DNA of 32,289 nt from Desulfobacterales bacterium (GTDB taxonomy: Bacteria; Desulfobacterota; Desulfobacteria; Desulfobacterales; UBA2156). Positions 15,961 to 22,732 of the stretch are shown piece after piece; position 1 is the first letter of the stretch, and every line of letters starts with the position of its first letter. The stretch lies in NCBI GenBank assembly GCA_027025555.1, contig JALVQN010000138.1, forward strand, positions 1 to 32,289, given 5' to 3'. The position numbers and the translations under genes are program-made. Below the pieces are notes generated by a model. That model saw only the letters and a list, made by a program, of their open reading frames with translations, was not told the DNA's origin and ran no database searches.

Positions 15961-16115
15961 GATCCCCCTCCCTTCATTTCTAAGCCTTCGGAAACCGTCT
16001 GCCTCGTCCCATTGCTGTTTATTCGATTTGATACCGGATTGTCAATCGCTGTCCAGCCGGGATTTGCGGTACAGGGGGAGCTTCCACGGGCCTCAAAAGG
16101 ACATGGGACCGCGCC

Positions 16116-16144
16116 TTGACAGGATTTCAGGCGTTGGATATGTT
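16116..16144 (+). promoter_or_regulatory. Sigma70-type promoter of meaB
   Basis: TTGACA (16116-16121), exactly 17 bases, then TATGTT (16139-16144, four of six). It lies about 60 bases before the meaB ATG and is correctly oriented. No operator-like repeat is evident nearby. Confidence 0.6.
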
Positions 16145-16206
16145 CTGGCGGGTCTTGCGGCACCGGTGCCGGGCCTCTTTGTCGAATCTCTGCAAAGGCG
16201 ACAGAC

Positions 16207-17208
16207 ATGACCCTTGAAGATCCCAAGTACTATGTCCAAGGCATCCTCGATAAGAACCGCAGGATCCTCTCCAGGGCCATCACCCTGGTGGAAAGTCGCC
16301 TGGACAGCCATCAAGCCCTGGCCCAGGAAATCCTCGACGCGCTCCTCCCTTATACCGGAGACGCCATTCGTCTGGGCATCACCGGCGTTCCCGGTGTGGG
16401 AAAGAGCACCTTCATCGAGAGTTTCGGGATGCACCTCGTGGAAAAGGGCCACCGTCTGGCCGTACTGGCCGTGGATCCAAGCAGCAAAAGAAGCGGTGGA
16501 AGCGTGATGGCGGACAAGACCCGGATGGAACAACTGGCCACCCATCCCCGGGCGTTCATCCGGCCTTCCCCCTCGGGAGGCACCCTGGGGGGTGTGGCCC
16601 GAAAGACCCGCGAGACAATGCTGATCTGTGAAGCGGCCGGATTTGACGTGATCATCGTTGAAACGGTTGGCGTGGGGCAGAGCGAAATCGCAGTGGCTTC
16701 CATGGTGGATTTCTTCCTGGTTTTGATGTTGGCCGGGGCCGGAGACGAAATTCAAGGCATCAAGAAAGGCGTGCTTGAAATCGCCGATGCATTGGCCATC
16801 AACAAGGCCGATGGGCATAATATCGAACAGGCAAAGCGCGCTCAAAAGGAGTATGAAAGCGCGTTGAGCCTCCTGGCCCCTGCGTCTCCTTACTGGAAAC
16901 CTCCGGTCTTGACATGCAGCGCGCTGGAACAGACCGGACTCGACGAGATTTGGGACGTCATCCTGGCGCATCGGCGGAAACTGTCTTCGGTGAATGCACT
17001 GGCGGCAAAGCGACGCCGCCAGTCTCTGGATTGGATGTGGGCCCTGGTGGAAGAAGGCATAAAGAACCGTCTCTACAAGAACCCGGAAATGAAAGCCCAT
17101 CTGCCGGTTTTGACCCAAAAGGTGGAACAGGGCCTCCTCTCTCCCACAGCGGCGGCGTCCAGAATTCTCGGGTATCTGGACGGGCTTGCTCCTGACTCCA
17201 ATCGATAG
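16207..17208 (+). CDS. meaB: MeaB/ArgK-type GTPase, methylmalonyl-CoA mutase chaperone
   Basis: A 333-residue G3E-family GTPase. The P-loop is GVPGVGKST (residues 60-68), followed by the base-contact and switch segment DPSSKRSGGSVMADKTRMEQ (90-109), the VETVGVGQSE motif and NKADG for guanine recognition. MeaB protects and reloads the B12-dependent methylmalonyl-CoA mutase, used in propionate and branched-chain metabolism. The length matches the family. No mutase gene is in the window, so the partner is encoded elsewhere. The ferritin-like gene follows after 15 bases and is probably cotranscribed. Confidence 0.95.
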   Translation: MTLEDPKYYVQGILDKNRRILSRAITLVESRLDSHQALAQEILDALLPYTGDAIRLGITGVPGVGKSTFIESFGMHLVEKGHRLAVLAVDPSSKRSGGSVMADKTRMEQLATHPRAFIRPSPSGGTLGGVARKTRETMLICEAAGFDVIIVETVGVGQSEIAVASMVDFFLVLMLAGAGDEIQGIKKGVLEIADALAINKADGHNIEQAKRAQKEYESALSLLAPASPYWKPPVLTCSALEQTGLDEIWDVILAHRRKLSSVNALAAKRRRQSLDWMWALVEEGIKNRLYKNPEMKAHLPVLTQKVEQGLLSPTAAASRILGYLDGLAPDSNR

Positions 17209-17223
17209 CCGGTTCGCCTGAAC

Positions 17224-17691
17224 ATGTTTTCGATCCGCGACATCATCGCACTTGCCGTCAAAATGGAAGAAAACGGGGAAGCCGTGTATCGTGCCGCCCT
17301 CAGTAAAGTCCACGACGCCGCCACCCGTGATCTTTTGAAATGGCTTGCCGAAGAGGAAAAAAGGCACGCCCGGTGGTTTGCAACGTTGAAAGAGACCCTT
17401 GAAAAGGAAGAGGATCCTCATATCCTCGAAGAAATGCGTCGATCCCTTGCCAGCGATTTCTTCGCAGACCAAACCTTTTCACTTCAAGATGTGGACTTTT
17501 CCCAGGTTCAATCCTTAGAAGCCCTCATCGAAATTGCCATCGATTTTGAAAAAGACGGCATTTTGTTTTATGAGATGCTGGCTCCTTTTGTAACCAGCGG
17601 AAGCGCTTCCAAGATCCTGGGGCGCATCATCGAAGAGGAAAACGCGCACATCCGGAAACTCCAGGGCCTCCTTCAAAAAAGGGACTCATAA
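17224..17691 (+). CDS. Ferritin-like (rubrerythrin-family) diiron protein
   Basis: A 155-residue four-helix protein without the rubredoxin domain of classical rubrerythrin. The diiron ligands appear as Glu16/Glu19, a first ExxH-type element around Glu43-Glu45 with His48 (EEEKRHARW), Glu103/Glu109 and a second element around Glu137-Glu139 with His142 (EEENAHIRKL). Such proteins act in peroxide detoxification or iron handling in anaerobes. Without the rubredoxin centre, electrons must come from another protein. It lies 15 bases after meaB with no evident ribosome site, which suggests translational coupling. Confidence 0.85.
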   Translation: MFSIRDIIALAVKMEENGEAVYRAALSKVHDAATRDLLKWLAEEEKRHARWFATLKETLEKEEDPHILEEMRRSLASDFFADQTFSLQDVDFSQVQSLEALIEIAIDFEKDGILFYEMLAPFVTSGSASKILGRIIEEENAHIRKLQGLLQKRDS

Positions 17692-17763
17692 CACGGGATG
17701 GGTCTGATTTTTCCCGTTGGTTTCCCGAATGCGCGTGTCACGGCGCGAAAGTTCCGCGCTTCA

Positions 17764-17792
17764 TTGACTTTCTTTCCAAATTCCAGTAATTT
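17764..17792 (+). promoter_or_regulatory. Possible promoter of the squalene/phytoene synthase gene
   Basis: TTGACT (17764-17769), 17 bases, then TAATTT (17787-17792, three of six), in a locally AT-rich stretch about 40 bases before the ATG. Oriented with the gene. Confidence 0.4.
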
Positions 17793-17831
17793 TTTTCAAA
17801 ATCAAACGCATCAGTTTCCTTGGGGCGATAA

Positions 17832-18983
17832 ATGAGCATTGCTTTTTTTTTACTGAGACCGCATCGCATCGTTCAAGATCTGATCCTGGATCGCTCTGAC
17901 CCGGATTTTTCGAGCCTGGAACGGATCCGCTCGCCCGAGTCTTTTGTGTGGAAAATCCTGTCTCACGCGGCCCGGACCTTTTCCGCCTGTATCCTTTTTT
18001 TGCCTTCTCAGATGGCCGTCAGCGCCGCCATCGCCTACCTCTATTGCCGGATCCTCGACACCTATGAGGACCTGGTCATGGATCCCGCCCAGCGGGAGGC
18101 CAAGTTGAAGGCTTTTGCCCGGCGCTTTCGACGGCATTCCAAGGGGTATGCCATCGATCCGGCCCCCGATATCGACGAGCGCTTGGCCCGAAACGCCGCG
18201 GACCGGATCTATACCTTGCTGGTCAAGCGATGCGGGCTCATTGATGTGGTATTCTCCCAGCTCAAGATGCCGTTTCAGCGCATCATCGTGGAGCTTGTCC
18301 ACAACATGGCCCACGGCATGATCTGGTCCTCCCAGGTCTTTGAAAGGCAAGGCGGCGTCCTGAGGACCCCGGAACAGCTTTCCCGGTATTGTCACCATGT
18401 CCTGGGAAATCCAACGGTCTTTTCCGTCCGGCTCATGAACCTGTTTCATCACAAAAGCGAGGCCCTGTCTTCAGAGCTTTACCAGAACGCCCTGCAGGCC
18501 GGGGAATTCATCCAGCTGGCCAACATCACCCGGGACATTGAAAACGACCTGAAACGAAAAATCGCCTACCATCCTGCGTTGAAGCAAGATTTGGGGCGAA
18601 CCGACATCCATGACCCGGAACTTTCCGAACGGATCCGCAGTGTGCGGGAAACCTTGCTGGTGCGCGCCCTTTCCCTTGCCCCGGCCTATATTCGGATGGC
18701 CCGATTCATGGCCTTTCCCAGGTGGAGCCTGTGCCGGGGATCCATGATAATGATGCTTCTTTTTACCCGGCGCTACTATCGAACCTGCGCCCTCCGGGTC
18801 CATCGAACCCCCTGGCCCGGATCCGGATCCGGGCTTCGGCTCCTTTTGCTGTCCCTGTTGTCCGTGGTCTCCAGGCAGCACGCCGGGCGGATCCTGGATA
18901 CCGTCAGCGCCCATTTCGCGGCCTTTGTCTCCGACACGAAGGAAACCCGGTCCCCATTTTCCGAATGGATCCGTTTGCCGTGA
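17832..18983 (+). CDS. Squalene/phytoene synthase family protein
   Basis: A 383-residue head-to-head prenyl synthase. The first Asp-rich motif is DTYED (residues 76-80), preceded by the usual RTF segment (AARTFSACILFLP). The second is NITRDIENDLKR (231-242, Asp235 and Asp239). Both bind the Mg-diphosphates of two farnesyl or geranylgeranyl diphosphates. The protein is some 80-100 residues longer than short HpnC/HpnD types. The extra C-terminal part (about 295-383) has a hydrophobic stretch (SGLRLLLLSLLSVVS) that may be a membrane anchor, as in true squalene synthases. The product could be squalene for hopanoids or a carotenoid precursor. No other isoprenoid gene is nearby. Confidence 0.88.
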   Translation: MSIAFFLLRPHRIVQDLILDRSDPDFSSLERIRSPESFVWKILSHAARTFSACILFLPSQMAVSAAIAYLYCRILDTYEDLVMDPAQREAKLKAFARRFRRHSKGYAIDPAPDIDERLARNAADRIYTLLVKRCGLIDVVFSQLKMPFQRIIVELVHNMAHGMIWSSQVFERQGGVLRTPEQLSRYCHHVLGNPTVFSVRLMNLFHHKSEALSSELYQNALQAGEFIQLANITRDIENDLKRKIAYHPALKQDLGRTDIHDPELSERIRSVRETLLVRALSLAPAYIRMARFMAFPRWSLCRGSMIMMLLFTRRYYRTCALRVHRTPWPGSGSGLRLLLLSLLSVVSRQHAGRILDTVSAHFAAFVSDTKETRSPFSEWIRLP

Positions 18984-19272
18984 AAAAGCCCATCTGTCCG
19001 GACTGTAACGCCGCCACCCCCCTTGCCCCTGAAGTCATCGCCGCCATGCGGCCCTTTCTGGAAAAAGAATAGGGATGCCGCCCGGACCCTGGGGAAGATT
19101 CCGCTTAACGTTCGGGAACCGGGGCTCGACCTCCTCTCGGTGGCCGGTCACAAACGCCATGGGCCCAAAGGCATCGGCACCCTCGATGTAAAGAGGACCG
19201 CCCCGAACAAGATCGATGCTGCCATGGAGGGGGTCCTCCGGGTCTTTCAGGAATTAAGAAGCGGTCGCCCGG
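18968..19272 (+). pseudogene. Decayed cysteine desulfurase (NifS/IscS family) remnant
   Basis: Two pieces of a PLP-dependent cysteine desulfurase lie in different frames. The first (18968-19072) reads DCNAATPLAPEVIAAMRPFL, the conserved N-terminus of these enzymes, and then hits a TAG. The second, one frame over from about 19071, reads DAARTLGKIPLNVREPGLDL followed by SVAGHKRHGPKGIG, the region with the PLP-binding Lys next to His. It then jumps to what looks like a C-terminal helix and ends near 19272. About 160 residues between the first and second pieces, and most of the C-terminal domain, are missing from a protein of about 380-400 residues. It cannot be functional. It overlaps the synthase's last codons. 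Confidence 0.85.
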
Positions 19273-19275
19273 CGC

Positions 19276-19452
19276 CTAGTCTTCCCCGAGGCTGTAATAG
19301 CACCGCTTGGGGGAAATGACTTTTCCTTTTTTCTTCAAATCGGCGATGACGGCGGAAACCTCTTTGCTGTCGGCCCCGATCATCTTGGCAATCTCGCCGG
19401 GCCGGACCGGTTTGCCCGCTTTCTTCATGGCGTTGAGGACTTTCTTTTCCAT
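19276..19452 (-). CDS. Small winged-helix transcription regulator-like protein
   Basis: A 58-residue protein starting at the ATG behind AAAGGAGG (8-base spacing); the longer open frame upstream is not needed. It is almost only a winged helix: helix 1 (EKKVLNAMKKAGKPV), helix 2 (RPGEIAKMIG), recognition helix (DSKEVSAVIADLKKKG) and a short wing (KVISPKRCYYSLGED). Such single-domain proteins bind DNA, or sometimes serve as partners of larger proteins. It is convergent with the cysteine desulfurase remnant and divergent from the DnaJ-like gene. The target is unknown. Confidence 0.78.
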   Translation of the reverse strand: MEKKVLNAMKKAGKPVRPGEIAKMIGADSKEVSAVIADLKKKGKVISPKRCYYSLGED

Positions 19453-19738
19453 TTTTTGAACCTCCTTTTTCCTTGTTGTTCCTGTTTTTCTCAATGGGCC
19501 GGCCAGGCTGTCGCTTCCCCGGTGTCTTTGAGGGAGGATCCCATCACAGGTCTTTTCCATGGGAAGCGTTCCGCTGCCCTGCTCCGTGACGCTGCCCGGC
19601 CCTCAAAAGCACTTCAAACCCCTTTACCATAATGCCACACCAAGGAAAAGACATCCCGGCTCCAGTACCCGGGCACAAGTCCATTCTCCGCCGCTTCCTG
19701 GGCGGCGTTTTATCCTGTCCGGTCCCGACGTTATTCCA

Positions 19739-19767
19739 TTGACATTTTCCCGGGAGGGCATTTTAAT
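19739..19767 (+). promoter_or_regulatory. Strong sigma70-type promoter within the DnaJ-like gene's upstream edge
   Basis: A perfect TTGACA (19739-19744), 17 bases, then TTTAAT (19762-19767, five of six). It would start transcription near 19774, which is downstream of the ATG at 19769 that has its own GGGAGGG ribosome site. Either the hexamers are fortuitous or the gene starts at the internal ATG 19862. Confidence 0.5.
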
Positions 19768-19768
19768 A

Positions 19769-20659
19769 ATGAAGGCTTTTCAGATTCAAACGGAACCGGA
19801 AAGGGAGATTCCGCCCAAGCCGCTGGATCACCAAGACCGCCGCAAGCCACCGGATTCTAAAATGACCAAACAGGATTATTACCAGATCTTGGGACTTTCA
19901 CCCCATGCTTCCATCAGGGAAATTAAAGAGGCATACCGGCGCCTGGCGTTCCGGTATCATCCGGACCGCAATGTCAATGACAGGCATGCCGCCGAGCAAA
20001 TGAAGCGAATCAATGAAGCCTATGCCGTTTTGTCCGACGAAAAGAAAAGACGGGAATACGACACCTATCGAAACCGTTTCGGCTCAAACGCCCGGCACCA
20101 TTTTCGCAAGGCCTATGCCCATGAGGACATCTTCTCCGGGTCCGATATTCAGGCCATCTTCGAAGAGATGGCCAGGGCCTTCGGCCTGCGAGGCTTCAAC
20201 GAAATTTTTAAAGAAGCCGAGGCGACGCCGTTCCGCACTTACCAGGTCCATCGCCCCGGGTTTTTCGCCAAGGGGGTCTTCTTTTTCGGCCCTGCCGGCA
20301 AGATGAACCGGGGAAACCCTGCGAGTCCCTCCCCTGGATTGCTGGGCCGGGCCGGTCGGTATCTGCTCAAGAAACTGACGCCCGGCGGCACACCGCAAAA
20401 AGGGGCGGATATCCACGATGTCATCCAATTGAGTCCGCATCTTGCCCGGGAAGGGGGGCCCTATGCCTACTATCTGCGGCACAAAGACAAAAAGCTGATC
20501 GTGAAAATCCCCAAGGGTATTCGGGATGGACAGCAGATCCGCCTGGCAAAAATGGGAAAACCCGGAAAGCACGGCGGGGCGCCCGGCGATGTCCTTTTGA
20601 AGGTGAAAATGAAACACCCCTGGCTTCAACGCATCAAGGGATGGATGAAAACATCATGA
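19769..20659 (+). CDS. DnaJ-domain protein (CbpA-like co-chaperone)
   Basis: A 296-residue protein. The J domain lies at about residues 36-98: QDYYQILGLSPHASIREIKE, then FRYHPDRN with the essential HPD at 64-66, ending in EYDTYRN. A linker of about 110 residues has Phe/Gly-rich parts (FFAKGVFFFGPAGKMNRG). The C-terminus (about 215-285) resembles one substrate-binding beta domain of DnaJ/CbpA (LIVKIPKGIRDGQQIRLAKM, then GDVLLKVKMKHPW). There is no zinc finger. The J domain should stimulate a DnaK ATPase; the clients are unknown. The first 31 residues are not typical; ATG 19862 (265 residues, starting MTKQDYY) is a realistic alternative start and fits the promoter. Confidence 0.85.
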   Translation: MKAFQIQTEPEREIPPKPLDHQDRRKPPDSKMTKQDYYQILGLSPHASIREIKEAYRRLAFRYHPDRNVNDRHAAEQMKRINEAYAVLSDEKKRREYDTYRNRFGSNARHHFRKAYAHEDIFSGSDIQAIFEEMARAFGLRGFNEIFKEAEATPFRTYQVHRPGFFAKGVFFFGPAGKMNRGNPASPSPGLLGRAGRYLLKKLTPGGTPQKGADIHDVIQLSPHLAREGGPYAYYLRHKDKKLIVKIPKGIRDGQQIRLAKMGKPGKHGGAPGDVLLKVKMKHPWLQRIKGWMKTS

Positions 20660-20716
20660 AATCGTTGGGCTAAAGCCCCATGGACCCCAGCATCTTTTAC
20701 AGAAAGGAAGGCCTCG

Positions 20717-21136
20717 ATGAACGACTGCATCTTTTGTAAAATCATTCAGGGAGAGATCCCCTCCGTGAAGGTCTACGAAAACGACCGCGTCTTCGCCTTT
20801 GAAGACATCAACCCCATAGCCCCGGGCCATACCCTGATCATCCCCAAGGTCCACGCGGAAAACATCTGGGAGATCCCGGAAGAAGACCTGGCCGCCATCC
20901 ATGTGGCCTCCAAGAAAGTGGCCCGGGCCATCCGGGAGGCCTTGGATCCCATCGGGGTCGCCGCCCTCCAGCTGAACGGCAGGGGCGTGAACCAGATGGT
21001 GATGCACTACCACCTCCATCTTGTTCCGAGGATGGCCGGAAGCCCCGAACTTTCCATCACAAAATGGGACCTGGTCCCCGGAGACATGGCGCTGATTCAG
21101 CAAACAGGCGAAAAAATCGCCGGTGCCATCCGGTAA
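20717..21136 (+). CDS. HIT family nucleotide hydrolase (HinT-like)
   Basis: A 139-residue histidine-triad protein. The catalytic motif HYHLHLVPR has His97, His99 and His101, and an upstream His (PGHTLIIPKVH) completes the site. The N-terminus carries CIFCKII, where two Cys with later His residues often bind zinc in HinT relatives. Family members hydrolyse phosphoramidates of adenosine nucleotides, or diadenosine polyphosphates. The ribosome site AGAAAGGAAGG precedes the ATG. It lies 57 bases after the DnaJ-like gene and 41 before the TPR gene, in a probable operon. Confidence 0.93.
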   Translation: MNDCIFCKIIQGEIPSVKVYENDRVFAFEDINPIAPGHTLIIPKVHAENIWEIPEEDLAAIHVASKKVARAIREALDPIGVAALQLNGRGVNQMVMHYHLHLVPRMAGSPELSITKWDLVPGDMALIQQTGEKIAGAIR

Positions 21137-21177
21137 AACATCCCCCGGGCCTTTGCACTTCAAGGATTGAAACGGCC

Positions 21178-22116
21178 ATGCGTTTTACTTGCCCCTCGTG
21201 CCGGAGCGCCTACAACATCCCGGACGAAAAGCTTCGCAGTATCGAGGCGCCCGGGGGAATCCGCACCCGGTGCAAGGCCTGCGGCACCCTTTTGATTATC
21301 GATGCCAAAAGGGGACACGTCCGCAAAGGGGCACCGGACCCGGGCCGGGAAAAGGCCGAATCCCCTTTGCGGAAGGATAAATTCCGGGGGAACCTGCCCA
21401 CGGTCCTGTCCATGTCGAAAGGGACCCGGAGGGAAAAGGATATCCCGGCCGTCGTCTTCGTGGTGCTGCTGTTGGTGGCGGGCCTGTGGGCCGGGTACAC
21501 TTTCTTTTCCCATGCCCGCATGCAGGTCTTTTCGGGATGGGTGCGCTCCCTTTCCCAGCTCAAAGAAGGGATCCCGGTCCCCCGCATCTTCGAATCGATT
21601 GTCGGAAAGCCGCGTTCCAAGCCGGTGGACATCAAAACCGCCTCTGCGCGCCGTCTCCTCCGGAAGGGATACGACCTGTACCAGGAAGGCCGCTTGAAAT
21701 CGGCCCTTCAAATCTTAAACGCGGCGATCCAAAAGGGCCCGAAAAACCCGGAAGCCCATTACTGGAAAGGCCGCACGCTCTTGAAGATGGGCCGGGGGGA
21801 TGAGGCCCTAGAGGCCTTTAAAAAGGCGCTTGCCCTTCGGCCCGGATACTGGGAAGCCCTGGATAATATCGGCTGGATCCACATGCGGCGGGGGGAATAC
21901 GCCCAAAGCCTGTCTTCCTTGAACCGATCCATCCAGCTCAAGCCCGATAACGCGTGGGCCTACTACAACCGGGCCTTTTTGCATGCAAAGACGGGCAATG
22001 CGGAAATGGCCCTCAAAGATGCGGAAAAAGCCTGCCAGTTCGGCAACCGCAAAGGGTGCCTCATGGCCCAAAAATACCGGGGCTTTAAAAAGAAAGCCGA
22101 CGCTTCAAAGAAATAA
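21178..22116 (+). CDS. Zinc-ribbon (MJ0042-type), one-span TPR protein
   Basis: A 312-residue protein. The N-terminal 40 residues form the MJ0042-type zinc ribbon: Cys5/Cys8 (CPSC) and Cys32/Cys35 (CKAC). A basic linker leads to one membrane helix at about 90-110 (VVFVVLLLVAGLWAGYTFF). The outer part holds three to four tetratricopeptide repeats at about 165-300 (for example AHYWKGRTLLKMGRGDEALE, then WEALDNIGWIHMRRGEYAQS and AYYNRAFLHAKTGNAEMALK). It is probably a bitopic scaffold: zinc ribbon inside, TPRs outside. The motif is common in delta-type proteobacteria. No specific function is known. Confidence 0.82.
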   Translation: MRFTCPSCRSAYNIPDEKLRSIEAPGGIRTRCKACGTLLIIDAKRGHVRKGAPDPGREKAESPLRKDKFRGNLPTVLSMSKGTRREKDIPAVVFVVLLLVAGLWAGYTFFSHARMQVFSGWVRSLSQLKEGIPVPRIFESIVGKPRSKPVDIKTASARRLLRKGYDLYQEGRLKSALQILNAAIQKGPKNPEAHYWKGRTLLKMGRGDEALEAFKKALALRPGYWEALDNIGWIHMRRGEYAQSLSSLNRSIQLKPDNAWAYYNRAFLHAKTGNAEMALKDAEKACQFGNRKGCLMAQKYRGFKKKADASKK

Positions 22117-22172
22117 ATATCTCCCGGAAATCTCCCGCAGGCTGCTTTCACGGCCTATCGGCCAGGAAAAGG

Positions 22173-22471
22173 TCAGGTGCTTTGGCGGTGAAAGGAAACG
22201 GATGGGGCTTGCGGGAGTCGGCGTTGTCCCAAGGCCGCCAGGAACTTCTGAAGGGCGGCAAGGCCGCCGCGCTCCATGGCCCGGATCGCTTCCGTCCCGA
22301 TGACTGCGATGTGCGCCCTTTTTCTCAGAAAATCCAGGTCGACCCGCGGTCTTTTTCAAATCAGCGTTTTCTTTTCAAAAAGATCTCTACAGGCGCGCCT
22401 TCCTCATGGAATCGCGCCGCCACCAGTGACTCGTCCTTTCCGTCAGGGTTTTCAGGGGGGTTCCCGTTCAT
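22173..22471 (-). pseudogene. Possible small frameshifted gene
   Basis: Minus strand between the TPR gene and the aro leader. A first open piece from ATG 22471 (36 codons, ending EGAPVEIFLKRKR-stop at 22361) is followed, in another frame, by about 60 open codons reading VDLDFLRKRAHIAVIGTEAI, then RAMERGGLAALQKFLAALGQ, to a stop at 22173-22175. Together they look like one helical protein of about 95 residues broken by a frameshift, but no family is recognised and no ribosome site is visible. The 22117-22518 region otherwise shows nothing I can name. Confidence 0.25.
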
Positions 22472-22518
22472 GGTGGGGGTGTTTAGACGGCGGTTCTGGA
22501 AATGCCAAGATTTTTTTC

Positions 22519-22536
22519 TTGACAGTCGGATCCGAC
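22519..22536 (+). promoter_or_regulatory. TTGACA box joined to a perfect 12-bp palindrome, possible promoter/operator of the aro operon
   Basis: TTGACA (22519-22524) is followed directly by the perfect inverted repeat GTCGGATCCGAC (22525-22536). The -10 position at 17-base spacing reads TAAGGG, a poor match, so the promoter is tentative; a weak -10 with an operator in the spacer is a pattern seen with regulated promoters. It stands about 50 bases before the leader ORF. Confidence 0.35.
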
Positions 22537-22573
22537 CAGTCTAAGGGATTCCTATCGTGAGAAAGTAAAGACC

Positions 22574-22654
22574 ATGAGCGTATTTGAAAGACGCATTCAG
22601 CCGGTGGGCGGCTTTTATTTTTATTTCCGGGGGTGGACCATGCCCATGGCTTGA
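22574..22654 (+). CDS. Aromatic-rich leader peptide of the aro operon attenuator
   Basis: A 26-codon ORF just before the shikimate genes. Codons 14-18 are TTT-TAT-TTT-TAT-TTC (Phe-Tyr-Phe-Tyr-Phe) and codon 21 is TGG (Trp); Phe also occurs at codon 4. Six aromatic residues within eight codons is the signature of a leader peptide whose translation speed reports the charging of tRNA-Phe, tRNA-Tyr and tRNA-Trp. A purine-rich GAGAAAGTAAAG precedes the ATG as a modest ribosome site. The stop codon (22652-22654) lies at the edge of RNA segment 2 of the attenuator, and the terminator stem begins 23 bases later. Too short for ordinary gene calling; the peptide itself probably has no function. Confidence 0.85.
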   Translation: MSVFERRIQPVGGFYFYFRGWTMPMA

Positions 22655-22714
22655 TATGCGCCAATTCGTTTGCATTCAAGCCGTGGGCGGGTCACCCGCC
22701 CACGGCTTTTTTTT
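22599..22714 (+). promoter_or_regulatory. Ribosome-mediated transcription attenuator of the shikimate operon
   Basis: Four RNA segments can pair alternatively. Segment 1 (22599-22610) pairs with segment 2 (22641-22651), about 11 bp with one bulge. Segment 2 (22641-22652) pairs with segment 3 (22678-22689), 12 continuous pairs including two G-U: the antiterminator. Segment 3 (22678-22691) pairs perfectly with segment 4 (22695-22708): the terminator. The aromatic codons sit in the 1:2 loop (22613-22636). A ribosome stalled there covers segment 1 but frees segment 2, so 2:3 forms and transcription continues. A ribosome reaching the stop codon covers segment 2, so 3:4 forms and transcription ends. 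This is the trp/phe-leader logic of enteric bacteria, here placed before the whole common aromatic pathway. Confidence 0.82.
22678..22714 (+). terminator. Intrinsic terminator in the aro leader
   Basis: A perfect 14-bp stem AAGCCGTGGGCGGG/CCCGCCCACGGCTT with a TCA loop, followed by an uninterrupted T run (T107-T114 in local numbering 22707-22714). It lies only 18 bases before the aroK ATG, with no coding gene of normal size ending upstream on this strand. That placement points to regulated read-through rather than simple ending. Confidence 0.93.
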
Positions 22715-22732
22715 GGGGACAAAAATTTTTTC

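Noticed and set aside
16093-17472. Long minus-strand open frame of 459 codons
   Set aside because: It lies antisense to meaB and the ferritin-like gene, which have clear family motifs. The frame shows no recognisable domain and is typical of GC-rich antisense shadows.
22182-22544. Plus-strand open frame of 120 codons before the aro leader
   Set aside because: No ribosome site and no domain; it runs through the TTGACA box and has low-complexity composition.
22519-22714. Free-standing small RNA ending at the strong terminator
   Set aside because: The aromatic leader ORF and the pairing of segment 2 with both 1 and 3 explain the element better as an attenuator. The terminated product would still appear as a short RNA.
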